Positions 12,577-23,874 are shown, counted from the first letter of the stretch. The stretch is DNA of 64,000 nucleotides from Archivesica marissinica (GCA_014843695.1 CM026397.1:48499217-48563216), one strand, 5' to 3'. Program-made: numbers and translations. Notes: generated by a model not told the origin, from the letters alone.

Positions 12577-15311
12577 GTGCACTGCAGTTGTATACAGTTC
12601 ATAGGTTAACATGCACTGCAGTTGTATAGAGTTCATGGGTTAAAGTCACTGAAGTTGAATACAGTACATGGGTTAAAGTCACTCAGGTTGTATACAGTTC
12701 ATGGGTTAAAGTCACTGAAGTTGTATACAGTTCATGGGTTAACGTGCACTGGAGTTGTATATAGTTCATGGGTTGAAGTCACTGCAGTTGTATACAGTTC
12801 ATAGGTTAACGTGCACTGGAGTTGTATACAGTTCATGGGTTAACGTGCACTAGAGTTGTATACAGTTCATAGGTTAACGTGCACTGGAGTTGTATACAGT
12901 TCATAGGTTAACGTGCACTGCAGTTGTATACAGTTCATGGGTTAACGTGCACTGCAGTTGTATACAGTTCATGGGTTAACGTGCACTGCAGGTGTATACA
13001 GTTCATGGGTTAACGTGCACTGGAGTTGTATACAGTTCATGGGTTAACGTGCACTGCAGGTGTATACAGTTCATGGGTTAACGTGCACTAGAGTTGTATA
13101 CAGTTCATAGGTTAACGTGCACTGGAGTTGTATACAGTTCATATGTTAACGTGCACTGCAGTTGTATACAGTTCATGGGTTAACGTGCACTGGAGTTGTA
13201 TACAGTTCATAGGTTAACGTGCACTGCAGTTGTATACAGTTCATGGGTTAACGTGCACTGCAGTTGTATACAGTTCATGGGTTAACGTGCACTGCAGTTG
13301 TATACAGTTCATGGGTTAACGTGCACTGCAGGTGTATACAGTTCATGGGTTAAAGTCATTGCAGTTGTATACAGTTCATAGGTTAACGTGCACTGCAGTT
13401 GTATACAGTTCATAGGTTAAAGTCACATGAGTTGTATACAGTTCATAGGTCATAGTCACATGAGTTGTAAACAGTTCATGGGTTAAAGTCCCTGCAGTTG
13501 TATACAGTTCATAGGTTATAGTCACATGAGTTGTATACAGTTCATAGGTTAAAGTCCCTGCAGTTGTATGCATTCATAGGTTATAGTCACTGCTGTTGTA
13601 TACATTCATAGGTTAAAGTCCCTGCAGTTGTATACATTCATAGGTTATAGTCACTGCAGTTGTATACATTCATAGGTTATATTCACTGCAGTTGTGTACA
13701 TTCATAGGTTAAAGTCCCTGCAGTTGCATACATTCATAGGTTAAAGTCCCTGCAGTTGTATACATTCATAGGTTAAAGTCCCTCCAGTTGAATACAGCTC
13801 ATATGTCATAGTCCCTGCAGTTGTATGCATTCATAGGTTAAAGTCCCTGCAGTTGTATACATTCATAGGTTATAGTCACTGCAGTTGTATACAGTTCATA
13901 GGTTATAGTCCCTGCAGTTGTATACAGTTCATAGGTTAAAGTCACATGAGTTGAATACAGTTCATAGGTTAACGTCCCTGCAGTTGTATACATTCATAGG
14001 TTATAGTCACTGGAGTTGTTTACAGTTCATAGGTTAGAGTCCCTGCAGTTGTATACAGTTCATAGGTTATAGTCACATTAGTTGAATACAGTTCATAAGT
14101 TAAATTCCCTGCAGTTGTATACAGTTCATAGGTTAAAGTCCCTGCAGTTGTATACAGTTCATAGGTTATCGTCCCTGCAGTTGTATACAGTTCATAGGTT
14201 AACGTGCACTGGAGTTGTATACAGTTCATAGGTTACAGTACCTGCAGTTGAATACAGTTCATAGGTTAACGTGCACTGGAGTTGTATACAGTTCATAGGT
14301 TATAGTCGCACGAATTGAATACAGTTCATAGGTTAAAGTCACTAGAGTTGAATACAGTTCATAGGTTAAAATACCTGCAGTTGTATACATTCATAGGTTA
14401 AAGTCCCTGCAGTTGTATACAGTTCATAGGTTATAGTTCCTGCAGTTGTATACATTCATAGGTTAAAGTCCCTGCAGTTGTATACAGTTCATAGGTTATA
14501 GTTCCTGCAGTTGTATACATTCATAAGTTAAATTCCCTGCAGTTGTATACAGTTCATAGGTTAAAGTCCCTGCAGTTGTATACAGTTCATAGGTTATCGT
14601 CCCTGCAGTTGTATACAGTTCATGGGTTAATGTCACTGCAGTTGTATACAGTTCATAGGTTAACATGCACTGCAGTTGTATAGAGTTCATGGGTTAAAGT
14701 CACTGAAGTTGAATACAGTACATGGGTTAAAGTCACTCAGGTTGTATACAGTTCATGGGTTAAAGTCACTGAAGTTGTATACAGTTCATGGGTTGAAGTC
14801 ACTGCAGTTGTATACAGTTCATAGGTTAACGTGCACTGGAGTTGTATATAGTTCATGGGTTAAAGTCACTGGAGTTGTATACAGTTCATAGGTTAACGTG
14901 CACTGGAGTTGTATATAGTTCATGGGTTGAAGTCACTGCAGTTGTATACAGTTCATAGGTTAACGTGCACTGGAGTTGTATACAGTTCATGGGTTAACGT
15001 GCACTAGAGTTGTATACAGTTCATAGGTTAACGTGCACTGGAGTTGTATACAGTTCATAGGTTAACGTGCACTGCAGTTGTATACAGTTCATGGGTTAAC
15101 GTGCACTGCAGTTGTATACAGTTCATGGGTTAACGTGCACTGGAGTTGTACACAGTTCATGGGTTAACGTGCACTGCAGGTGTATACAGTTCATGGGTTA
15201 ACGTGCACTGCAGTTGTATACAGTTCATGGGTTAACGTGCACTGGAGTTGTACACAGTTCATGGGTTAACGTGCACTGCAGGTGTATACAGTTCATGGGT
15301 TAACGTGCACT
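12577..15311 (-). repeat. Same satellite, inverted arm (~2.7 kb to the gap)
   Basis: From 12577 every unit reads as the reverse complement ('gtatacagttcat', 'gttaacgtgcac'). The switch occurs within one unit at the palindrome GTATAC. Blocks at 12600-12830 and 14655-14900 repeat at a spacing of about 2054 bases, so the inverted arm also has higher-order structure. The array runs into the N gap, so its true length is unknown. Confidence 0.95.
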
Positions 15312-16311
15312 NNNNNNNNNNNNNNNNNNNNNNNNNNNNNNNNNNNNNNNNNNNNNNNNNNNNNNNNNNNNNNNNNNNNNNNNNNNNNNNNNNNNNNNNN
15401 NNNNNNNNNNNNNNNNNNNNNNNNNNNNNNNNNNNNNNNNNNNNNNNNNNNNNNNNNNNNNNNNNNNNNNNNNNNNNNNNNNNNNNNNNNNNNNNNNNNN
15501 NNNNNNNNNNNNNNNNNNNNNNNNNNNNNNNNNNNNNNNNNNNNNNNNNNNNNNNNNNNNNNNNNNNNNNNNNNNNNNNNNNNNNNNNNNNNNNNNNNNN
15601 NNNNNNNNNNNNNNNNNNNNNNNNNNNNNNNNNNNNNNNNNNNNNNNNNNNNNNNNNNNNNNNNNNNNNNNNNNNNNNNNNNNNNNNNNNNNNNNNNNNN
15701 NNNNNNNNNNNNNNNNNNNNNNNNNNNNNNNNNNNNNNNNNNNNNNNNNNNNNNNNNNNNNNNNNNNNNNNNNNNNNNNNNNNNNNNNNNNNNNNNNNNN
15801 NNNNNNNNNNNNNNNNNNNNNNNNNNNNNNNNNNNNNNNNNNNNNNNNNNNNNNNNNNNNNNNNNNNNNNNNNNNNNNNNNNNNNNNNNNNNNNNNNNNN
15901 NNNNNNNNNNNNNNNNNNNNNNNNNNNNNNNNNNNNNNNNNNNNNNNNNNNNNNNNNNNNNNNNNNNNNNNNNNNNNNNNNNNNNNNNNNNNNNNNNNNN
16001 NNNNNNNNNNNNNNNNNNNNNNNNNNNNNNNNNNNNNNNNNNNNNNNNNNNNNNNNNNNNNNNNNNNNNNNNNNNNNNNNNNNNNNNNNNNNNNNNNNNN
16101 NNNNNNNNNNNNNNNNNNNNNNNNNNNNNNNNNNNNNNNNNNNNNNNNNNNNNNNNNNNNNNNNNNNNNNNNNNNNNNNNNNNNNNNNNNNNNNNNNNNN
16201 NNNNNNNNNNNNNNNNNNNNNNNNNNNNNNNNNNNNNNNNNNNNNNNNNNNNNNNNNNNNNNNNNNNNNNNNNNNNNNNNNNNNNNNNNNNNNNNNNNNN
16301 NNNNNNNNNNN
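15312..16311. other. Assembly gap, 1000 N
   Basis: Exactly 1,000 N, so probably a default-size scaffold gap. The left flank is the 34 bp satellite and the right flank is an unrelated 36 bp array, so nothing can be said about the missing sequence or its length. Confidence 0.98.
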
Positions 16312-17176
16312 AAGCTACTGCTGTACCAAAACATGGCTTTGCTGTGGAAGCTACTGCTGTACCAAAACATGGCTTTGCTGTAGAAGCTACTGCTGTACCA
16401 AAACATGGCTTTGCTGTAGAAGCTACTGCTGTACCAAAACATGGCTTTGCTGTGGAAGCTACTGCTGTACCAAAACATGGCTTTGCTGTGGAAGCTACTG
16501 CTGTACCAAAACATGGCTTTGCTGTAGAAGTACTACTGCTGTACCAAAACATGGCTTTGCTGTGGAAGCTACTGCTGTACCAAAACATGGCTTTGCTGTG
16601 GAAGCTACTGCTGTACCAAAACATGGCTTTGCTGTAGAAGCTATATATGCTGTACCAAAACATGGCTTTGCTGTGAAGTACTGCTGTACCAAAACATGGC
16701 TTTGCTGTGGAAGCTACTGCTGTACCAAAACATGGCTTTGCTGTGGAAGCTACTGCTGTACCAAAACATGGCTTTGCTGTGGAAGCTACTGCTGTACCAA
16801 AACATGGCTTTGCTGTGGAAGCTACTGCTGTACCAAAACATGGCTTTGCTGTGGAAGCTATCTACTGCTGTACCAAAACATGGCTTTGCTGTGGAAGCTA
16901 CTGCTGTACCAAAACATGGCTTTGCTGTGGAAGCTACTGCTGTACCAAAACATGGCTTTGCTGTGGAAGCTACTGCTGTACCAAAACATGGCTTTGCTGT
17001 GGAAGCTACTGCTGTACCAAAACATGGCTTTGCTGTGGAAGCAATCTACTGCTGTACCAAAACATGGCTTTGCTGTGGAAGCTACTGCTGTACCAAAACA
17101 TGGCTTTGCTGTGGAAGCTACTGCTGTACCAAAACATGGCTTTGCTGTGGAAGCTACTGCTGTACCAAAACATGGC
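16312..17176 (+). repeat. 36 bp minisatellite (~24 copies)
   Basis: Units of 36 bp built on 'ctgctgtaccaaaacatgg' and 'ctttgctgtggaagcta', very homogeneous, with occasional 2-4 base insertions. The period is a multiple of three, so several frames stay open for long runs. Those ORFs have no other sign of coding. The left end is lost in the gap. Confidence 0.95.
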
Positions 17177-17296
17177 TGCATTCGAACGGTGTGTCACTGT
17201 GCAACTTGACACACTCTTGTTAGTGATTGCGTTTTACCCAAAAGTAAGAGCCTGTGTGGTTCAATGAATACCGCACCCACCAGAGCCATTGTTATT

Positions 17297-17409
17297 GTCT
17301 GGGAAATACGTTTAAATCCACATTGACTCCTCTCGTAGTCATGGCGACGGATTCCGTCACGAATGAGGCCGCGAGAGCGATTTGTCTGAAGTTGATAGAA
17401 CCAGTTTCG
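17297..17409 (+). repeat. SINE-C, diverged 3' part
   Basis: Matches the SINE-C body in order: 'tttaaatccacattg', 'atggcgacggattcc', 'aatgaggccgcgagagcga' and a tail like 'agaaccagtttcgc'. The 26 bp array begins directly at the end of this tail. Confidence 0.6.
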
Positions 17410-17908
17410 CTGAATGTGTATGTATTCATGGAGTACTGAATGTGTATGTATTCATGGATTACTGAATGTGTATGTATTCATGCATTACTGACTGTGTATG
17501 TATTCATGGATTACTGAATGTGTATGTATTCACGAAGTACTGAATGTGTATGTATTCATGGATTACTGAATGTGTATGTATTCACGAAGTACTGAATGTG
17601 TATGTATTCATGGATTACTGAATGTGTATGTATTCATGGATTACTGAATGTGTATGTATTCATGGATTACTGAATGTGTATGTATTCATGGATTACTGAA
17701 TGTGTATGTATTCATGCATTACTGACTGTGTATGTATTCATGGATTACTGAATGTGTATGTATTCATGAAGTACTGAATGTGTATGTATTCATGGATTAC
17801 TGAATGTGTATGTATTCATGGATTACTGAATGTGTATGTATTCACGAAGTACTGAATGTGTATGTATTCATGAATTACTGAATGTGTATGTATTCATGCA
17901 TTACTGAA
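17410..17908 (+). repeat. 26 bp minisatellite (~19 copies)
   Basis: Units of 26 bp based on 'tgaatgtgtatgtattcatg', with 'gatta' or 'aagta' variants following. The array abuts the diverged SINE-C tail on its left. Confidence 0.95.
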
Positions 17909-18039
17909 ATTTACAACTGGGGCTAATTACTGGCTTGCGAAACCTAAGAAACTACTAAAACTAGTACATTGTACTTCCACTCACGCACGCAACGCACGCA
18001 CATCGTTTCCATAGGTCTACTAGCGTACACAACTAAGAC

Positions 18040-18302
18040 CAAGCAGCGGGTCAGTGGTCCGGTGTTTAACACGCTTGTTCGATTCCCGCTATGCCATATC
18101 AAAATGGCTCGTATCATAGTCTTTTGGATGAGACTTTAATCCGAGATCTCGTGTCGGTGCTTTACACTGTGCATGTAAAAGAACCAGAGGACGATGGGTC
18201 TCTGTCTGTATCATTGCACTATCCTCTAAAAATCTAAAATGACAACTCTCTTCAGCAGGCGTCGCTCATATGGGCAACCGGTAGCGACGATAAATAAACG
18301 TA
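18040..18302 (+). repeat. SINE-A copy 2
   Basis: Body and 3' stem-loop are intact ('ggcaaccggtagcgacg'), ending in 'ataaataaacgta'. The head is diverged and the 'gagactctggaa' part of the body is deleted. It sits tail to tail with copy 3. Confidence 0.75.
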
Positions 18303-18318
18303 GTAATAAACCACACAC

Positions 18319-18508
18319 TGAGACATGCAATGATACAGACAGACCCATTCCAGAGTCTCCTCTTCTCCACGGTGTAAAGCACCGAGACGAGACCTCGGTT
18401 TAAAGTCCCAACTGAAAGACTGTTAATCTTATTAGGGTCAGACGGGGGGATCGAACCTGTGAACCGGGGATTACCAGTCCAGCGTGTTACCACTGGGCTA
18501 CATCAAGT
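18319..18508 (-). repeat. SINE-A copy 3
   Basis: Minus-strand copy with head ('ttaccagtccagcgtgtta') and body. It lacks the 3' stem-loop. Confidence 0.8.
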
Positions 18509-18777
18509 AGATGGCTGTTCTGTTATATAAATATCATTACGAGTATAAAGCGTGAATACTAACGTGTTTGACTAATGAAATGATATAATATATAGCACTT
18601 CTTCTGTCAAATGTTCATACATAAAGATTCATGTCAACGTGCGAGGAATGTATTTGCCTACTAACATTACATATCATCACAGGCTACCATTAATAATATT
18701 CATTGTTTTCAGCGAAACCCTCTTACGTGATTTAATAATGTCCTCGTTGCAACCCACATATAGGGAGGGACGGACCT
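18509..18777. other. Unassigned AT-rich stretch
   Basis: No exon supported. An acceptor-like 'cattgttttcag' at about 18700 is followed by no convincing coding segment or donor. Confidence 0.3.
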
Positions 18778-19005
18778 CTGTGGCCACATGGTAGGCAGTT
18801 CACCTCAAATCACGTCTCCCTCAAAACTGTAGACTAGAATCCCATTGGATGTTCCAATTCTTTCATGTGACGAAGTCCAACTGGCTTGAAATCAAGGTCT
18901 GCGGTTCTACCCGGTTGCCCGTCCGTGCCTGAACTATTGCTGTGAGGGACATCCGAGATAAGCCGCTACCAATAACAGCCCAAAAAACCAAACAAACAAA
19001 GCACT
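18778..19005 (+). repeat. SINE-D copy 1 (diverged)
   Basis: Contains words shared with 41978-42186 and 46655-46862: 'aactggcttg', 'ggtctgcggttctacccgg', 'gcccgtccgtgcctga' and a terminal A-rich 'caaaaaaccaaac'. As I remember it, bivalve SINEs often end this way. Confidence 0.55.
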
Positions 19006-19290
19006 CTACATCCTGAGGACATTGTATATGAAAAGGTCCTGCTACACAGCCTCGGTGGTTTAGTATATGTGTCTATTATCTGAGTCCAGCTTTGACTATT
19101 GGCATAGTGTCATCAAAACTCATGTGTCGACAACAGTTCCTAGAACCTGTTTATCTTCTCAATTTAGTTGATATATCAGTTGAGTTCAAAATCATCGATC
19201 ACGTATATTTAAATGAAGAGGCCAGATTTTGAATGATTTGTGTCTACACTGACTGTTATGTTAAAACATAATGCTGGTGTTTGTTTTTTA
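19006..19290. other. Unassigned stretch
   Basis: AT-rich single-copy-looking sequence. No ORF or splice-bounded exon is visible. Confidence 0.3.
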
Positions 19291-19552
19291 ACTTTTATTT
19301 ATCGTCGTTCCATGGTTGGTCGTGGTAACTCCTCAAGTATGCTAGTTATGTTATGCTATGGAGCATAGGACACGGTACAGTAGAGGCTCCAACTCCAGAA
19401 GCATCCCTGGTTATTTTACAGTCCGGTGTATAGCACCGATACATGATACATCGGTTTATAATCCCCATCTGAAAGACTGTTAATATTAATAAAGTTATAC
19501 GGGTGATTGAACCTTCTATCCCGTCCAGCGTGTTAACCACTGGATCAATGGC
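19291..19552 (-). repeat. SINE-A copy 4 (old, diverged)
   Basis: Reads on the minus strand as head ('aaccactggatcaatgg' reversed), 'gactgttaat', body and 'tttatttatcgtcgt' tail, with many substitutions. The 97 residue minus-strand ORF here lies inside it and is not a gene. Confidence 0.65.
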
Positions 19553-19619
19553 CCTTCTAAATTTGTGTTTGTTCCTAGTCATATGCGCACTACATGCATT
19601 CACAACGTTCTGACCGAAC

Positions 19620-20614
19620 GCTTTAACGTAATCATGCAATGAATTCGATGATTTCTTGAAGCTTTAACGTAAGCATGCAATGCATTCGATGATTTGTTGA
19701 AGCGTTAGCGTAAGCATGCAATGAATTCGATAATTTGTTGAAGCTTTAACGTAAGCATGCAATGAATTCGATGATTTGTTGAAGCTTTAACGTAAGCATG
19801 CAATGAATTCGATGATTTGTTGAAGCTTTAGCGTAAGCATGCAATGAATTCGATGATTTGTTGAAGCTTTAACGTAAGCATGCAATGAATTCGATGATTT
19901 GTTGAAGCTTTAACGTAAGGATGCAATGAATTCGATGATTTGTTGAAGCTTTAACGTAAGCATGCAATGAATTCGATGATTTGTTGAAGCTTTAGCGTAA
20001 GCATGCAATGAATTCGATGATTTGTTGAAGCTTTAACGTAAGCATGCAATGAATTCGATGATTTGTTGAAGCTTTAACGTAAGCATGCAATGAATTCGAT
20101 GATTTGTTGAAGCTTTAGCGTAAGCATGCAATGAATTCGATAATTTGTTGAAGCTTTAGCGTAAGCATGCAATGAATTCGATGATTTGTTGAAGCTTTAA
20201 CGTAAGCATGCAATGAATTCGATGATTTGTTGAAGCTTTAACGTAAGCATGCAATGAATTCGATGATTTGTTGAAGCTTTAACGTAAGGATGCAATGAAT
20301 TCGATGATTTGTTGAAGCTTTAACGTAAGCATGCAATGAATTCGATGATGTGTTGAAGCTTTAACGTAAGCATGCAATGAATTCGATGATTTGTTGAAGC
20401 TTTAACGTAAGCATGCAATGAATTCGATGATTTGTTGAAGCTTTAACGTAAGCATGCAATGAATTCGATGATTTGTTGAAGCTTTAACGTAAGCATGCAA
20501 TGAATTCGATGATTTGTTGAAGCTTTAACGTAAGCATGCAATGAATTCGATGATTTGTTGAAGCTTTAGCGTAAGCATGCAATGAATTCGATGATTTGTT
20601 GAAGCTTTAACGTA
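19620..20614 (+). repeat. 41 bp minisatellite (~24 copies)
   Basis: Units of 41 bp built on 'aagctttaacgtaagcatgc' and 'aatgaattcgatgatttg'. Each unit carries three perfect 6 bp palindromes (AAGCTT, GCATGC, GAATTC). Copies are nearly identical, with A/G and C/G variants only. Confidence 0.95.
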
Positions 20615-20913
20615 GTCTATCCCAGTGTTGAATATCAACCTGACATTCTACATGAATACATCTGAATTAATTTAAATTTAAATTTTTAAATGAATGAATG
20701 AAACGATCAGTTGACCAGGATAGACGAATACATTAACATGGTGACTTTTATATTTTATGATATCAATCGCATAAACTTGTTTACATTATCAAATTAGTAC
20801 AAAATAATGTACGTATATATATTTGCCTGCAGGACACGGAAGAAACTGAAATTGAAAATACACACCTTCAAATCATGACTAACTAAACAACATCAGGTCC
20901 CAACAAATATCAC
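20615..20913. other. Unassigned AT-rich stretch
   Basis: An acceptor-like 'tttgcctgcag' at 20821-20831 is followed by 20 acidic-rich codons ending in a stop. There is no homology I recognise, so I do not call an exon. Confidence 0.3.
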
Positions 20914-21045
20914 GTGACCTTGATAGGGCAGTGGTAGCGCGGTCGCTTCAGGCGAGAAAGGCCCGGCGTTCGCGCCCAGCTGTAACCGTTACGATTTTAC
21001 CCTTAGGCAATGCACTTAAATTCAACATTGTATCTTCTCTGTTAT
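20914..21045 (+). repeat. SINE-C copy (5' half)
   Basis: tRNA-like head with A box 'gatagggcagtggtagcgc', B-box-like 'cgttcgcgccc' and body to 'cattgtatcttctc'. The 3' tail is missing. Confidence 0.6.
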
Positions 21046-21215
21046 CAGTTAATTAACAATATTTTGATAAAATCAAATTATCATACCACAACATACGGTT
21101 AGGGAACACAAGTAAAAACAAAGGATTCCAGCTAAAAGGACACATTTACATTTTGGGTAAATCAGACTTTATCTGCCAAGGGAGGTAATAGAAAACTAGA
21201 GATAACTCTCAGTGA
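21046..21215 (+). repeat. Dispersed repeat F, copy 3
   Basis: Matches 85-275 and 2370-2560 in order, including 'aaaggattccagct' and 'ctgccaagggaggtaatag'. Confidence 0.6.
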
Positions 21216-21278
21216 TTTCACTTTCATATACGATTATAAAGAAATCCCGTTCCCAGAGTTTGTGTAACTCGAAAACGA

Positions 21279-21420
21279 AGAACGAAGTCGTGATAGCGCT
21301 GTGGTTCGCGTTCCCTTCAGGTGCGAAAGGCCCAGAGTTCGAGCCCCTTTGGAACCTTTACGAGTGTGCCCTTAGTTCCACATTGCCTCTTCTCGCTCCC
21401 TCGTGGCGATAAATAAATGA
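21279..21420 (+). repeat. SINE-C copy (internally deleted)
   Basis: Head with 'gtcgtgatagcgc', B box 'gagttcgagcccc', shortened body and 'tcgtggcgataaataaatg'. It ends where SINE-A copy 5 starts. Confidence 0.65.
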
Positions 21421-21427
21421 AATGAAG

Positions 21428-21634
21428 TTAACGGTGTTTCGATGGGACTTTAAACCGAGGTCTCGTGTCGGTGCTTTACACCGTGCATGTAAAAGAACCA
21501 GAGGAGACTCTGGAATGGGTCTCTGTCTGTATCATTGCACTATCCTCTAAAAATCTAAAATGACTAATCTCTTTAGGAGGCGTCGCTCATATGGGCAACA
21601 GGTAGCGACGATAAATAAACGTAAAACACACAAC
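21428..21634 (+). repeat. SINE-A copy 5 (head missing)
   Basis: Body from 'gatgggactttaaaccga' to the stem-loop and 'aaacacacaa' tail. The tRNA-like head is absent, consistent with 5' truncation. Confidence 0.85.
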
Positions 21635-21954
21635 TAGGACACACATATAATGTTATTAATTATGATCTCATTTCGTTATTGCTCTATTCGTAACGATATC
21701 AATAATGTTTATGATAAAATGCCAGAATACTGGTCCTTCATTGTTCACGGTTTTCAGAGATTGTCAGGCGTGACATTAATTTGTTCAGGGTCGTCACAGG
21801 AAGTCAGCAAAACACACAATTAATAGTGACACAGGCGTTCATCAAATGGTTGCAACAGTGACATACCTTCAAAATCTAAGCACACGTTATAACACATATT
21901 AAGATTAACAGTTTGCTCCAGTTTCTAAGACAATACAACAGCCATGATTTATTT
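21635..21954. other. Unassigned stretch
   Basis: AT-rich sequence without a supported exon or repeat match inside this window. Confidence 0.3.
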
Positions 21955-22096
21955 CTGTGTATTTTACGTTTATTCCCCATTCCAGAGTCTCCGCTGGTTC
22001 TTTTACGTGCACGGTGTATAGCACCGACACGAGACCTCGGTTTAAAGTCCCATCTGAAAGACTGTTAATTTTATTTGGGTCAGACGGTGGATCGAT
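21955..22096 (-). repeat. SINE-A copy 6 (internally deleted)
   Basis: Minus strand. The tail word 'tttacgtttatt' is joined directly to 'ccattccagagtc', so the stem-loop segment is deleted. Confidence 0.75.
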
Positions 22097-22106
22097 ATGC
22101 TATACT

Positions 22107-22363
22107 GTGTGTTTTACGTTTATTTATCGTCTCTAAATATTGCCCATATGAGCGACGCCTCCTAAAGAGATTAGTCATTTTAGATTTTGGAGGATAGTGC
22201 ATGATACAGACAGAGACCAATTCCAGAGTCTCCTCTGGTACTTTTACGTACACGGTGTAAAGCACGGACACGATACCTCGGTTTAACGTCCCACCTGAAA
22301 GACTGTTAATTTTATTAGGGTCAGACGGGGGATGGAACCTGCTGGACTACAGATCCGTCTGTG
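22107..22363 (-). repeat. SINE-A copy 7
   Basis: Minus-strand copy with tail, body and a shortened head ending in 'ctacagatccgtctgtga'. Most of the B-box half of the head is deleted. Confidence 0.8.
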
Positions 22364-22752
22364 ATATATGCTATACTAAGCAAACCCATACGTTTATGCT
22401 TCTGGAGATGTCGCACTGAAGGGTTACAGGGAACAAAGATAAAGGGGCGAGAAATGATGCAAATTAGCTTGCTCTCAATTAAAACATAAGTAATGTGGTT
22501 CATTGAGGTAGGACAATGACATTATAAAACGTATACGATGATAAAAGAACATCATAACCATTTATTAATAATAATCGTTTTGACAAATAAGATGGTATTT
22601 AAAGTCTATACGCCGACTATAAATGTCGGCTTCATGTGTTCTCACAAAACATGATGGTTTCTATATTGTGTCGACTAAGCAAAACTTATATCCCTATAGA
22701 TCTATTATTACACGGATCGTCAACAGTGTTACCATGGTTAATCAATAATAAA
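22364..22752. other. Unassigned stretch
   Basis: No exon is supported. A first exon with the signal peptide of the metalloprotease gene would be expected upstream of 23763, but I could not recognise one here. Confidence 0.3.
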
Positions 22753-22931
22753 GTATGTGAGATGGTATGGTGGTCGCCAGATCGGACACGTGGGTTTTCT
22801 CCGGGTACTCTGGTTTCATACCACACGAATGACCACATTTACACTTTCATCCGCGCCATCGAGAATGATTAATATAAGTTGTTAAAACTTGCTTCCCAAT
22901 CGTTGTAAAATAAATAAAGTTTAAACTAAAA
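22753..22931 (+). repeat. SINE-B copy 1 (5' truncated)
   Basis: Body from 'gtatgtgagatggta' to 'aataaataaagtttaaact'. The tRNA-like head is missing. The 78 residue ORF over it is not a gene. Confidence 0.8.
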
Positions 22932-23092
22932 CACCTGGGTTCGATCCTCGGACCGGGAAGTATGTGAGATGGTACCGTGGTCGCCAGATCGGACAGGTGG
23001 GTTTTCCCCGGGTACTCCGGTTTCCTCCCACACGAATGACCACATTTACGCTTTCATCCGTGCCAACGAGAGTGATTAATATAAGTTGTTAA
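22932..23092 (+). repeat. SINE-B copy 2, fused to SINE-A heads
   Basis: Starts in the B-box region 'gggttcgatcctcgg' and runs to 'taatataagttgtt', where it joins a SINE-A head directly at 'aacacgctgg'. The normal A-rich end is missing at the junction. Confidence 0.8.
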
Positions 23093-23436
23093 CACGCTGG
23101 ACTCGTAATCCAGGGATCGCAGGTTCGATCCCCCGTCTTACAGACGGATCTGTAGTCCAGTGGTAACACGCTGGACTGGTAATCCAGGGATCGCAGGTTT
23201 GATCCCCTATCTTACAGACGGATCTGTAGTCCAGTGGTAACACGCTGGACTGGTAATCCAGGGATCGCAGGTTTCATCCCCTATCTTACAGACGGATCTG
23301 TAGTCCAGTGGTAACACGCTGGACTGGTAATCCAGGGATCGCAGGTTTCATCCCCTATCTTACAGACGGATCTGTAGTCCAGTGGTAACACGCTGGACTG
23401 GTAATCCAGGGATCGCAGGTTTCATCCCCCGTCTGA
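23090..23436 (+). repeat. Tandem array of SINE-A tRNA-like heads (74 bp unit)
   Basis: One partial and four complete copies of the 74 bp tRNA-like head. Each keeps an A box fitting the consensus ('tagtccagtgg'), an anticodon-like arm CTGGA/TCCAG with loop CTGGTAA, and a B box that drifts from 'ggttcgatcc' to 'ggtttcatcc'. Five potential RNA polymerase III internal promoters are therefore in tandem. The last head continues into a normal SINE-A body. Confidence 0.85.
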
Positions 23437-23620
23437 CCCTAATAAAATTTCAGATGGGACATTAAACCGAGTTTTCGTGTCTGTGCTGTACACCGTGCAC
23501 GTAAAAGAACCAGAGGAGACTCTGGAATGGGTCTATGTCTGTATCATTGCAGTATCCTCCAAAAATCTAAAATGACTAATCTCTTCAGGAGGCGTCGCTC
23601 ATATGGGCAACCGGTAGCGA
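23437..23620 (+). repeat. SINE-A copy 8, body
   Basis: Body and most of the 3' stem-loop follow the tandem heads and stop at 'ggtagcgac', where an inverted SINE-A head begins. Confidence 0.85.
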
Positions 23621-23716
23621 CTGTTAATTTTATTAGGGTCAGACGGGGGATCGAACCTGCGATCCCTGGATTACCAGTCCTGCGTGTTACCAGTGGACTA
23701 CAGATCCGTCTGTTAT
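23620..23716 (-). repeat. Inverted SINE-A head (fold-back partner)
   Basis: Minus-strand head and junction: 'tgttaattttattaggg' back to 'tacagatccgtctg'. It is joined without spacer to the + strand copy ending at 23620. Confidence 0.8.
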
Positions 23717-23762
23717 TTTGAAACGTTCATTCCACTGGTGTATTTATTATAATTGTTTGCAG

Positions 23763-23874
23763 GCATTTTCCCGGACACTACAACACTCTGGGAATGATTT
23801 CCTGAAAGATCCAGTGTTCCAACAACAGATGAAATCTGCAAGTAGTATATATAGTAACACAGTAGATCACACAG
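23763..23874 (+). CDS. M12B-type metalloprotease, first recognised exon (propeptide side)
   Basis: Exon of 112 bases between acceptor 'aattgtttgcag' and donor 'cacag|gtaaga'. It starts in phase 0 and ends one base into a codon, a Gly codon completed by the exon at 35574. The peptide includes RTLQHSGNDFLKDPVFQQQM and no motif on its own. It is assigned to this gene because splice phase and frame match exactly and because it lies upstream on the same strand. It has no signal peptide, so at least one earlier exon is missing or unrecognised. It could belong to another gene. The 79 residue ORF covering it extends into intron on both sides. Confidence 0.5.

Noticed and set aside
19346..19639. 97 codon minus-strand ORF
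   Set aside because: Lies within a diverged SINE-A and the start of the 41 bp array.
20832..20893. Possible exon after 'tttgcctgcag'
   Set aside because: Twenty codons then a stop, with no recognisable similarity and no evidence that it joins a gene.
23090..23436. Cluster of functional tRNA-Thr genes (anticodon GGT)
   Set aside because: The T-arm pairs poorly, the acceptor stem is absent, and the units continue into a SINE body. They are SINE heads.
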